A stretch of DNA of 45,130 nucleotides, from the NCBI GenBank assembly GCA_903863035.1, contig CAIPAT010000226.1, positions 1 through 45,130 on the forward strand. Reading direction: 5' to 3'. The translations under genes were made by a program, and so were the position numbers. The notes beneath the pieces were generated by a model, which saw nothing but the letters and a program-made list of their open reading frames with translations, ran no database searches and had not been told where the DNA came from. Position 1 is the stretch's first letter. Each line of letters begins with the position of its first letter. The stretch comes from an uncultured Lentisphaeria bacterium. GTDB taxonomy: Bacteria; Verrucomicrobiota; Lentisphaeria; Victivallales; Victivallaceae. Below are positions 27,533 to 34,499 of the stretch, piece by piece.

Positions 27533-27578
27533 GAGTCAGCGTATTTATGCGGTTCGTCCGCATAAAATACACTGACTC
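27533..27578. repeat. GAGTCAG hairpin of element B
   Basis: GAGTCAGCGTATTTATGCGG pairs with CCGCATAAAATAC then ACTGACTC around loop TTCGT, with one mismatch and one bulge. The same outer AGTCAG and inner ATGCGG...CCGCAT parts occur in the hairpin of element C (31808-31850). Confidence 0.75.
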
Positions 27579-27903
27579 AATGTATTATCTTCATTTCCTT
27601 CATGCCCTTCATGGTGAAACAGGCTGTTCTCTGTGCCCTCTGTGTTCTCTGTGGTAAAAACGGTTCCACTTTCGTGTTTTTTCGTGCTTTTCGTGGTAGA
27701 AATGGTTTTGTCTTCGCGCCTCTGCGCCTTTGCATTAAACTCTCTTATCTTGCTGCCTGCGATTCTTCTCAAGCTGGAAGCTTGAGGTACTCTGAATTCC
27801 AGCGGAGCTATTGTTCCCGGTATTCAAGCAGCGAAAGCACAAAAGCTAAATAGCCCCGATATTCTATGATTAAAGCCAAGATTTTATGTGATCCCTCTGT
27901 CCG

Positions 27904-28797
27904 TCAACTATGCAACGTATGTAAATATACGGACGGGGAAGAGCCGGTGACCTGCTTGAATACTTTTGACAGATGGAATTCATCGCAGAATCCTGTCTGG
28001 TCAGCAATGAATTTTATTGATTCGCCTTTCGCCAGCAGATTTTTTACTGCATTAATTCTGAATGTCGTCAAGGTTTTCATTGGACTTTCTCCCGTCAGCT
28101 CCTTGTACTTATGGGAAATTGTCGATGAACTGGCGTTAAGGTGTCCGGCCAAATCCGAAATGCTGATATTGATGCCAATACGTTCCTGTAAATACTTTCT
28201 GACGGTCTCGATGAAAATCAGATCTCTGCTGCGATTATCGTCCTGACCATACCCGGTAACAATCTTTTCCAGCCCGTTTCTCGATGATTGCGCACTGTGA
28301 AGCATATTAATTATTTCATAAAATTTTGCCATGACAAGCCAATATGACTTTTCGCCGCCCGCGGCAGCCTCCAGAGCGGCAGCGCTCAGGAGGTCGCCCA
28401 GCCTTCCTGTTTTGTCAATAAAGCATCCAAAGCCACTGCCATTATTTACATGTTTTATAAGATCAAGGTTTTCTCCGCCATAAAATGTTATGAAGGAACT
28501 TGATATCGGCAATGGCGCGGATGTATAATCTTCCCAATATGATGTTTCAGGTGCATACAGATGGGCGCAGCCCTTTACCCGCTTATGCCATGGAGCAGTC
28601 TTTTTTCCGACACGGCAAAGTCCGCAATTGTCAACGGAATAATCCAGCACCCAGAAAGGATGTGTCAATGTCTTTATGTCAGCATATGAATTTCTTACCC
28701 CGTAGTACGCGGAAAGTACGGATACTCCGGCAGACTTTTGCTGCTTTCCATGCTCAAAAAAATACCCATGTGAAGTTTTTGGCAGAAAATAATTCAA
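27904..28797 (-). CDS. AraC-family transcriptional regulator
   Basis: 297 residues. The C-terminal domain has the two AraC helix-turn-helix motifs: ISISDLAGHLNASSSTISHK and IKFIADQTGFCDEFHLSKVF, plus GSSPSVYLHTLHS at the end. The N-terminal 190 residues resemble a weakly conserved ligand domain (HPFWVLDYSVDNCGLCRVG, VKGCAHLYAPETSYWED). It lacks close likeness to the other AraC protein outside the DNA-binding part. It is divergent from the six-hairpin glycosidase gene, its likely target. AAAGGACA serves as ribosome binding site. The whole pair is enclosed by inverted repeat elements. Confidence 0.87.
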   Translation of the reverse strand: MNYFLPKTSHGYFFEHGKQQKSAGVSVLSAYYGVRNSYADIKTLTHPFWVLDYSVDNCGLCRVGKKTAPWHKRVKGCAHLYAPETSYWEDYTSAPLPISSSFITFYGGENLDLIKHVNNGSGFGCFIDKTGRLGDLLSAAALEAAAGGEKSYWLVMAKFYEIINMLHSAQSSRNGLEKIVTGYGQDDNRSRDLIFIETVRKYLQERIGINISISDLAGHLNASSSTISHKYKELTGESPMKTLTTFRINAVKNLLAKGESIKFIADQTGFCDEFHLSKVFKQVTGSSPSVYLHTLHS

Positions 28798-28817
28798 TGA
28801 AATGTCCTTTTTGCATT

Positions 28818-28846
28818 ATTATACATGCTTTATGCAATTATGTCAA
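28818..28846 (-). promoter_or_regulatory. Consensus sigma-70 promoter of the second AraC gene
   Basis: On the minus strand TTGACA (28846-28841), 17 bp and TATAAT (28823-28818) match the consensus exactly. The start would be near 28811, leaving only about 14 nt of leader. TTGCAT (28811-28816) and ATGCAA (28832-28837) form an inverted repeat across the -10 and spacer, a possible operator. Confidence 0.75.
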
Positions 28847-28946
28847 TTCCATTTCCTGTGGTTTTAATGTAAGATAATTAATGAACAAATCAATATTGAT
28901 TGTTTCGCGTTGTCGCCGGTTATTTAAAATAAAGGATCATTATAAA

Positions 28947-31562
28947 ATGAGAATAGCTGTTTTATTTGGAGAAGACAAGATTAAAGGCAGTATCAATGTC
29001 GTAAACGGCACTATGGAAAAGTTAGCGGCGGCGAACGGTGATAAGATAACCGCAAATGATTTTTATCTCGCATCCGGCGGCAGATTGGAAATATCACTCA
29101 ATAAATTCACCTTTAAAAAAGGCGCCTTTACAACCATAATCAATGTTTTTACTGAAAAGAATCCATTTTCATTTTTTTTGAGGGATGTCAATTCCGATAC
29201 TCCGATCTACATTCCTGAATTCAAAGTGGCGGTTGTTGCAGGCGGAGACACCAGATCATTCCAGCAGATAGCAGATGATATTGCCGGGAAAACTCTGCTT
29301 TCCGACTTTGGACGTTTTGAGAATGAGCCTGAGGAATCCTATGAAAATGCCTGCCGGTATAATCGTGACCAGTATTGTGCCACCTGGCTTGGCGTCGGTC
29401 GCGACATGCGCATATTCCGGGTCGGTATGCAGAATGACGGCAGTACATTCCAATACTGGGGGCAGATCATTCCGGTTTATCACTCTAATAAGCAAAGCCA
29501 TCCGGCCGACAAGAATGCTCCGTATCGAATATTGTTTGAGGTCGGTCCCGGCGAGAATTGCCGACAGAATGTGACTCGCCGGCTGGAAGGCGGTGTTCTG
29601 CCGATTCTCCGGAGCGTCCAGGATGAAGCCGGTGTCCAATATCATGTTACGACATTTGCCTCTCTTGAAAAAAGTCCGCTGGACATTGGTTCGGTTCGCG
29701 GTACTGACTGGCTTGCTGCTTATGCCAACACCGGCGTCAATATGCTGACTGTTGAAGACAAAGAGAAAATAAAAGATTTGCTCGAGCTGGAAATGAACAA
29801 CCGGGAACAGGAAATTATCTGTGCGGTACGGGTCGAGGCGGTTAACGTCGGCAAGACTCCGAATTATGCCTTTTTCAAGGCTCCGCATTCTACGGTGTAT
29901 CAGCCGCCGGTAAAGCCGGAATTCAAGAACGGCAAGGCGTGTTTTTCCGATCTGAATAAAGTTTTTGCCGTAACGCTGATTGACGGGGAGCCGATGCCGG
30001 AAGAGGAAATGGCTGTTTTGATTCAGCCCGGACAAAAAATAGTCTTTGACATGTTAATTCCGCATTCGCCGCTGTCTATGAAAAGGGCGGAAAAGCTGTT
30101 CCGCTGGAATGTGGAAAAACATCTTGCCGCCTGCCGCAAATTCTGGCAGGGCAAACTTGAGAGCGCTGCTCAGGTGCAAGTCCCGGAAGTGGCGATTGAC
30201 GAACGGATCAAGGCTGGATTACTGCATTGCGATCTGGTCACTCTGGGTATGGAGCCTGACGGTACTGCGCTGGCTACTATCGGCTGGTATGCCCCGATTG
30301 GCACCGAGAGCGCTCCGATTATCCAGTTTTACGACTCAATGGGCTGGCATCAGCTTGCCGAACGCTGTATCCAGTTCTTCCTGGAACGCCAGTTGAAAAA
30401 CGGCTTTATTCAAAATTTCAACAATTACCAGAGCGAGACCGGTCCGCTGCTGTGGACTGCCGGAGAACACTTCCGCTATACCCGTGATATTGTCTGGTTG
30501 AAACGCGTTATGCCGAAATTGAAAAAGGCGGCGGCTTATTTGCTGGCGTGGCGTGACCGCAATAAACGTCCTGAACTAAAAGCAATTGGCTGTTACGGTC
30601 TGGTTGACGGCAAAGTCGCCGATCCGGAAGATTTCTTTCACTCCTATTTTCTCAATGCCGGTACTTACATCGGCTTGTCCAGAATGGCGGAGATGACGGC
30701 TGAGACGGACCCTGATTATTCGAAAAAACTGCATAAAGAAGTTGAAGACTACCGGCAGGATATTGTCAATTCCGTATACTGTTCACAGGCTAAAGCGCCC
30801 GTCGTTCCGCTTGGCGACGGCTCATGGGCTCCGCTGCTGCCGTCATGGGCGGAATATACCGGCGGTAATCATCTTTATGCTGACGGGAACAATACTTTTA
30901 CCCATGGCGCGTTTGTGGCGAGAACCGCAATGATCGGAGCCAACTGGCTGATTATGCAGGAAGTGCTGGATCCCCATGAACAAGCTGCCGCACTTATCCT
31001 GAAAACCAATCAGTACCCGATGACCAGAGAGAACGCCGCGCTCAGCCAGCCCTACTACAGCCGTCATGATTTCGCACATATCAAACGCGGCGAAGTCAAA
31101 GCATTCTTGAAGATGTACTATAACCAGTTCACGGCCTTGCAGGACCGCGAGACTTACACCTTCTGGGAACATTATCACCACGCCAGCGAGCACAAAACCC
31201 ATGAGGAAGCCTGGTTCCTGATGCAGACCCGCTGGATGCTCTATCTGGAGGAGGGAGACTCCCTGGCATTGCTCAAGGCAATTCCCCGCCGGTGGCTTGA
31301 GGATGGCAGGAAAATTGTTCTGAACGGGGTGAAGTCATATTTCGGCGCTATTAATTTCAAAGCTGAATCCGACCTGAAAAACAACCGGATTAAAGCTGAA
31401 ATCGCAGTCAGTGGAGGCAAATTGGATAAAGTCACTATACGGCTGCCGCATCCGGAAGGTTTGAAAGCGCTAGCGTGTGAAAACGGCTCATATGATCCGG
31501 CGACTGAAACCGTATCTATCAGCAATTTTAGCGGCAAAGTAAGTGTCAGCTTAAAGTTTTAG
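28947..31562 (+). CDS. Six-hairpin (alpha/alpha)6-barrel glycosidase-like protein
   Basis: 871 residues from the ATG at 28947, chosen because AAAGGATC lies at 28931-28938. An in-frame ATG at 28881 would add 22 residues that look unlike protein. About 420 residues of beta-sandwich precede an (alpha/alpha)6 barrel (IGWYAPIGTESAPIIQFYDS, LLWTAGEHFRYTRDIVWL, TYTFWEHYHHASEH) and a short C-terminal beta domain. The architecture matches the GH15/37/63/78/94 superfamily, but I cannot place it in a family; candidate acids are the Glu residues in GTESAP, AGEHF and FWEHY. No signal peptide is visible, so a cytosolic role on imported sugar is likely. Confidence 0.7.
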   Translation: MRIAVLFGEDKIKGSINVVNGTMEKLAAANGDKITANDFYLASGGRLEISLNKFTFKKGAFTTIINVFTEKNPFSFFLRDVNSDTPIYIPEFKVAVVAGGDTRSFQQIADDIAGKTLLSDFGRFENEPEESYENACRYNRDQYCATWLGVGRDMRIFRVGMQNDGSTFQYWGQIIPVYHSNKQSHPADKNAPYRILFEVGPGENCRQNVTRRLEGGVLPILRSVQDEAGVQYHVTTFASLEKSPLDIGSVRGTDWLAAYANTGVNMLTVEDKEKIKDLLELEMNNREQEIICAVRVEAVNVGKTPNYAFFKAPHSTVYQPPVKPEFKNGKACFSDLNKVFAVTLIDGEPMPEEEMAVLIQPGQKIVFDMLIPHSPLSMKRAEKLFRWNVEKHLAACRKFWQGKLESAAQVQVPEVAIDERIKAGLLHCDLVTLGMEPDGTALATIGWYAPIGTESAPIIQFYDSMGWHQLAERCIQFFLERQLKNGFIQNFNNYQSETGPLLWTAGEHFRYTRDIVWLKRVMPKLKKAAAYLLAWRDRNKRPELKAIGCYGLVDGKVADPEDFFHSYFLNAGTYIGLSRMAEMTAETDPDYSKKLHKEVEDYRQDIVNSVYCSQAKAPVVPLGDGSWAPLLPSWAEYTGGNHLYADGNNTFTHGAFVARTAMIGANWLIMQEVLDPHEQAAALILKTNQYPMTRENAALSQPYYSRHDFAHIKRGEVKAFLKMYYNQFTALQDRETYTFWEHYHHASEHKTHEEAWFLMQTRWMLYLEEGDSLALLKAIPRRWLEDGRKIVLNGVKSYFGAINFKAESDLKNNRIKAEIAVSGGKLDKVTIRLPHPEGLKALACENGSYDPATETVSISNFSGKVSVSLKF

Positions 31563-31635
31563 CGGCTGCTGCCGGCACTGCCAACATCGTATTTTATGGT
31601 TACAGTATGCTGGAAAAACTGGCGCAGATTTTTTG

Positions 31636-31658
31636 TTATGATGAAATTTTTATCATAA
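31636..31658 (+). terminator. AT-rich hairpin after the six-hairpin glycosidase gene
   Basis: TTATGAT and ATCATAA form a 7-bp stem, extendable across one mismatch, 74 bp past the stop codon. A second hairpin, CCGGC-TGC-GCCGG, lies at 31678-31690. Neither has a T-run, so termination here is only plausible. Confidence 0.3.
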
Positions 31659-31689
31659 TTCCGCTGTATGAACTTAACCGGCTGCGCCG

Positions 31690-31956
31690 GAACTATAACC
31701 ACAAAGACATCCCGCATGGCGGGACTAGCCTGAGAGCCAGCAAGGCACAGAGAAATCATTTTTTACCACGAAAAACACGAAAAACACGAAATAGGAACAA
31801 AAAACGGAGTCAGCGGATGAATGCGGTTACGCCGCATGCATTCACTGACTACATGTATTTTCTTCATTACCTTCATGTTCCCGCGCCTGCGGGATGAAAG
31901 GTTTTTCTTATCCTTTCTATCCTGTATATCCCTGTTAAAATACAAATTCCTATACG
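31690..31956 (-). repeat. Composite palindromic repeat C, inverted relative to A and B
   Basis: Read on the minus strand: CGTATAGGAATTT then GTATTTTAACAGGG (31956-31930), an ATATACAGGATAG word, a TCCCGC...GCGGGA palindrome (31894-31879), a CATGAAGGTAATGAAG word, the AGTCAG hairpin (31850-31808; 16 of 19 positions pair), then TTTCGTG repeated three times and CTCTGTG. It ends one base before the stop codon of the chimeric pseudogene and fills most of the 395-bp gap after the six-hairpin glycosidase gene. Confidence 0.75.
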
Positions 31957-31957
31957 A

Positions 31958-32518
31958 TTAAATTATAAACTCTTCAGGCAAGAACGAATATCCGCGGATT
32001 TGAGCACTGTCGTAAGCATCATCAACAATATAGTTTACCACATAAATTTCGCCGCCGGCAAACTGCACCCAGCCGCTGTAGCCCAAATCGCTTTTTGGGG
32101 ATCGGTCAAAATCCAGCGGCATGATCCGGGCCCGGGACTCACTGCGGGTTCCAGCTACTGCCGATTCGCTGTCCGTTATTGCGGCAAAGAAATTCTGAGT
32201 CCAGGTACCCAGCCCGGTATGCCAGTTGCATTTGACGATATTTCCGGCGTCGGGGCCGACTTGTGAAATCAGATAGTCAAGTTCTCGAGTCATTGCGGTC
32301 TTGACTGTTTCGCTTCGCTCAATTTTTAGATAATATCGCGCCAGTCCGATAAGCACATAGCGGCCCCAGACGTCCCAGTCATTAATCTGAAGTTCTGCCG
32401 GATATGATCTGATACAGCGGTCCGGCGTCTGAGTGGAGATCAGGTTGGCGACGGTGTTTTTTATAAGCGTTAAAAGTTCAGCATCCGGCTGTCCGCGCCA
32501 TTCCGGATTAAGTGCCAT
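31958..32518 (-). pseudogene. Chimeric remnant: GH127 N-terminal part joined to a sialidase-like C-terminus
   Basis: The open frame gives 186 residues. Residues about 8-107 match the GH127 protein at 34500-36242 (WRGQPDAELLTLIK, YPAELQINDWDVWG, TAMTRELDYLISQVGP), with one codon lost after WGR. From about residue 108 the sequence changes to NFFAAITDSESAVAG, then SDLGYSGWVQFAGGEIYVVN and YIVDDA, the look of the last blades of a BNR/sialidase-type protein. Upstream in frame are HEKWDGINF and a stop. A fused protein of this size would lack both active sites, so it is read as debris of recombination among local genes. Confidence 0.75.
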
Positions 32519-32535
32519 AAAATTTATCCCATCCC
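32516..32535. repeat. Direct repeat flanking the MFS gene, copy 1
   Basis: CATAAAATTTATCCCATCCC is identical to 33984-34003. Weaker likeness continues outward (TTTTTCATGC against TTTATTCATGC). On the minus strand both copies encode a DGINFMxLxPE-like string. Confidence 0.85.
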
Positions 32536-32596
32536 ATTTTTCATGCTAAAAATTTCTTTCATAATAAGATATGTGACCGTGTTGCGGAAGTTGTGG

Positions 32597-33913
32597 TTAT
32601 AAATGCAATGGCTTTTCTTTGCGAATGACCGAAGGGACGAGCCCTAGCGTCACCACCAGCAACACCACCATCAGACCGCAGACCAACAGGATGGCATCGT
32701 ATTGGCTGAGCTGGTTTCCGAAGAGCTGCCAGGAATCCTTCAAAAGTCCCATATCCAGTATCCAGGCACCCAACATACCCGCCAGCGCGTTACCAGCCAG
32801 TTGGAGAGTTGTGCAGATGGAGATGGAAACCGATTTGTTGTCTGCTGGAATGAGGGCCAACATCTCGGCGGAAATTGCGGTGATTGAAGTCGCGGCTACG
32901 ATCCCGTACAGCAGATGAACAATTCCGAGGTAAAGAAAAATCGGCAACGGCTGCCCCGCTCGTAAAAGAAACATAAAAATAACGGCTCCAAAGATAAAAT
33001 GACTGCCTAGGAAAACATTCTTGGTACCCCACCGGTCCACCCCGAACCCGCCGAACAAGTATCCAGCGACCCCTCCAACCATGGTGGTGTTCGCCAACCA
33101 CACCACCTGGCCATCCCCATACTTTAGCACACAACATTCGATCAGTGCGAAAATCATGGGGGCGATTGCCGTGAAAAGCGTCAACAGAAACACGTAAGAA
33201 CAGAACGGAAGGTAGCCTTCAGCCCGGAGCGCTTCCATAAAGATTTTCCTCAACCCATGGGTACTCCGTCTTTCATTTTTCAATTCAGGAATCTTCCGAT
33301 AAAAAACTGCCATCCGGATCACAAGTCCCACGCAGGCGATTCCCAAAACCAGTTGAAAAGCACTAAGCGGCGATCGATTGGAAAGGAAAAGTGTGCACGC
33401 CCCCGTAAGCACCACGACGACCGTTTGCCATGCAAAACGGTAATTCCCCAAAAACCGGCCCCGAGTTTCTTCCGGAACAATTGGACTCATCAGCGCGAAA
33501 AAACCGCCGACGAACAAGGCGGAACCGATGCCAAACACCACGATGCCAACAGCCAAGCATATTTCATCCCAAGGTGATCGGACGAAACCGGCAAGAATCA
33601 AGAGTCCCATGCACACAAGAAAAAGTGCCTGGCCCAGATACCCCATTTTCTTCTTACCATAATGATCATTGAGAAACGCAGCGGGAATGCCAAAAATGGA
33701 GAGTAGCAACCATGGCAAGGAAAGGTAAAAAATAATCCGTTCGCTGCTCAGGCCAAGAGCTGTCATGTACAGCAACATCACGCCATTGTTGAAAAGCAAC
33801 TCACCAAAAACGCCAACACACTGTCCGAGAGTAATCGCGCGCATGCCCAGCAATTGTTCCGTAGATGTTAGACATATAGAAGATGAAACATTAGAATTAT
33901 TCAAGGTGAACAC
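32597..33913 (-). CDS. Major facilitator superfamily transporter
   Basis: 438 residues with about 12 membrane helices, split by a charged central loop (KIPELKNERRSTHGLRKIF) as usual for the family. Motifs include NDHYGKKKMGYLG after helix 2, a form of the MFS motif A, and FGVDRWGTKNVFLG at the matching place in the second half. The substrate cannot be named; among glycosidase genes, a sugar or small glycoside is likely. It is intact, although the genes on both sides are fragments, and it is flanked by 20-bp direct repeats. Start taken at the ATG at 33913; an in-frame ATG 23 codons downstream (MRAITLGQ) might be the real one. Confidence 0.85.
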   Translation of the reverse strand: MFTLNNSNVSSSICLTSTEQLLGMRAITLGQCVGVFGELLFNNGVMLLYMTALGLSSERIIFYLSLPWLLLSIFGIPAAFLNDHYGKKKMGYLGQALFLVCMGLLILAGFVRSPWDEICLAVGIVVFGIGSALFVGGFFALMSPIVPEETRGRFLGNYRFAWQTVVVVLTGACTLFLSNRSPLSAFQLVLGIACVGLVIRMAVFYRKIPELKNERRSTHGLRKIFMEALRAEGYLPFCSYVFLLTLFTAIAPMIFALIECCVLKYGDGQVVWLANTTMVGGVAGYLFGGFGVDRWGTKNVFLGSHFIFGAVIFMFLLRAGQPLPIFLYLGIVHLLYGIVAATSITAISAEMLALIPADNKSVSISICTTLQLAGNALAGMLGAWILDMGLLKDSWQLFGNQLSQYDAILLVCGLMVVLLVVTLGLVPSVIRKEKPLHL

Positions 33914-33953
33914 CTTTTCAGGTAAATAGGGCCTTTTTATGCAGTTAGATGAT

Positions 33954-34064
33954 TTATTTTGTTTTATTTTCGGGCTTCAGGCACATAAAATTTATCCCAT
34001 CCCTTTATTCATGCCACAAATCTCTCCGCGCCGGATCCCAGAGCAGATGAGCCATCAGGTAAAC
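33954..34064 (-). pseudogene. Short coding patch, remnant of a gene 3' end
   Basis: On the minus strand one frame reads VYLMAHLLWDPARRDLWHE, a stop (34005-34007), then RDGINFMCLKPENKTK and a second stop at 33954-33956. The first part looks like a C-terminal helix of a large carbohydrate-active protein. The second recurs near 32516 as HEKWDGINFMALNPEW. The internal stop and small size indicate a decayed remnant. Confidence 0.4.
33984..34003. repeat. Direct repeat flanking the MFS gene, copy 2
   Basis: An exact copy of 32516-32535 in the same orientation, 1448 bp between copies, with the MFS gene in between. Confidence 0.85.
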
Positions 34065-34073
34065 CTTTCATAA

Positions 34074-34376
34074 CTACGAAATCCGTGAACCCGACCGATA
34101 GTCCGCCCAGACAAACCCGTTGAGATTTCCAGATTCTGGAAACTTGCAGTGATCAAAGTCGTTCTGCCCCCATAAGCAGTGTGTCGAATAGTCCGGGATA
34201 CGTGAATCCGTGGTGCGGGTGATACTGCCCATGGCGTAGTCAATCACATAGTCGCGACCTTCATCGTATACAATCTCCCCTGCCTTCCCGGACACAAAAG
34301 TGCTGCGCAGGGTCAAACTACCCTTTTCCACCTGGTCGAAGCATGGGTTACACGGTACCATCTTGGTCAACACCAA
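34074..34376 (-). pseudogene. Fragment resembling the N-terminus of an SGNH-type hydrolase
   Basis: About 100 residues with EGRDYVIDYAMGSITRT, DSRIPDYSTH and DFDHCKFPESGN, a pattern I associate with the region ahead of the catalytic domain in exported SGNH/GDSL-like proteins of this bacterial group; this is from memory. No GDS motif follows: the frame shifts and ends in the decayed stretch before the MFS gene. No ribosome binding site or signal peptide is evident. Confidence 0.45.
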
Positions 34377-34499
34377 GCTTTATCCTTGGACATTCATTGT
34401 TTCTTACTTACCTTGAAAGTATAAAAATTGTTGACTCTTTTGCAGGAACATATCCCGATACTGATATTCCCTTCCAATATCGGATTACTCACATTCCCG

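Larger units (their letters stand above)
26886..27860. repeat. Repeat cluster including composite repeat B
   Basis: This 1-kb stretch has no convincing gene. It holds two GGGAGCGCC...CTGACCGGC units (near 26904 and 27012; the second folds as CGCCGGTC-GTCT-GACCGGCG, 27016-27035), CATGAAG words, a 67-bp tandem repeat (27290-27453), TCCCGC-GACT-GCGGGA (27487-27502), a hairpin bounded by GAGTCAG and CTGACTC (27533-27578), then CTTCATTTCC, CTCTGTG and TTTCGTG words up to about 27740. Order and hairpin resemble elements A and C. Translated on the minus strand it gives TTENTEGTEN- and HHEGHEG-like strings, a common source of false genes. Confidence 0.75.

Noticed and set aside
27545-27772. Minus-strand frame with HHEGHEG and TTENTEGTEN strings as a possible gene
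   Set aside because: It is a translation of the CTCTGTG/TTTCGTG repeat words and hairpin of element B.
28881-28946. Upstream ATG extending the six-hairpin protein by 22 residues
   Set aside because: The ribosome binding site fits the ATG at 28947, and the extension is basic and unlike a signal peptide.
24875-31956. CRISPR array
   Set aside because: The repeats are not evenly spaced, spacers are lacking, and no cas gene is present.
32516-34003. MFS gene as an insertion with target-site duplication
   Set aside because: The repeats extend as imperfect coding likeness beyond 20 bp, and no transposase or terminal inverted repeats were seen; duplication of a coding segment fits better.
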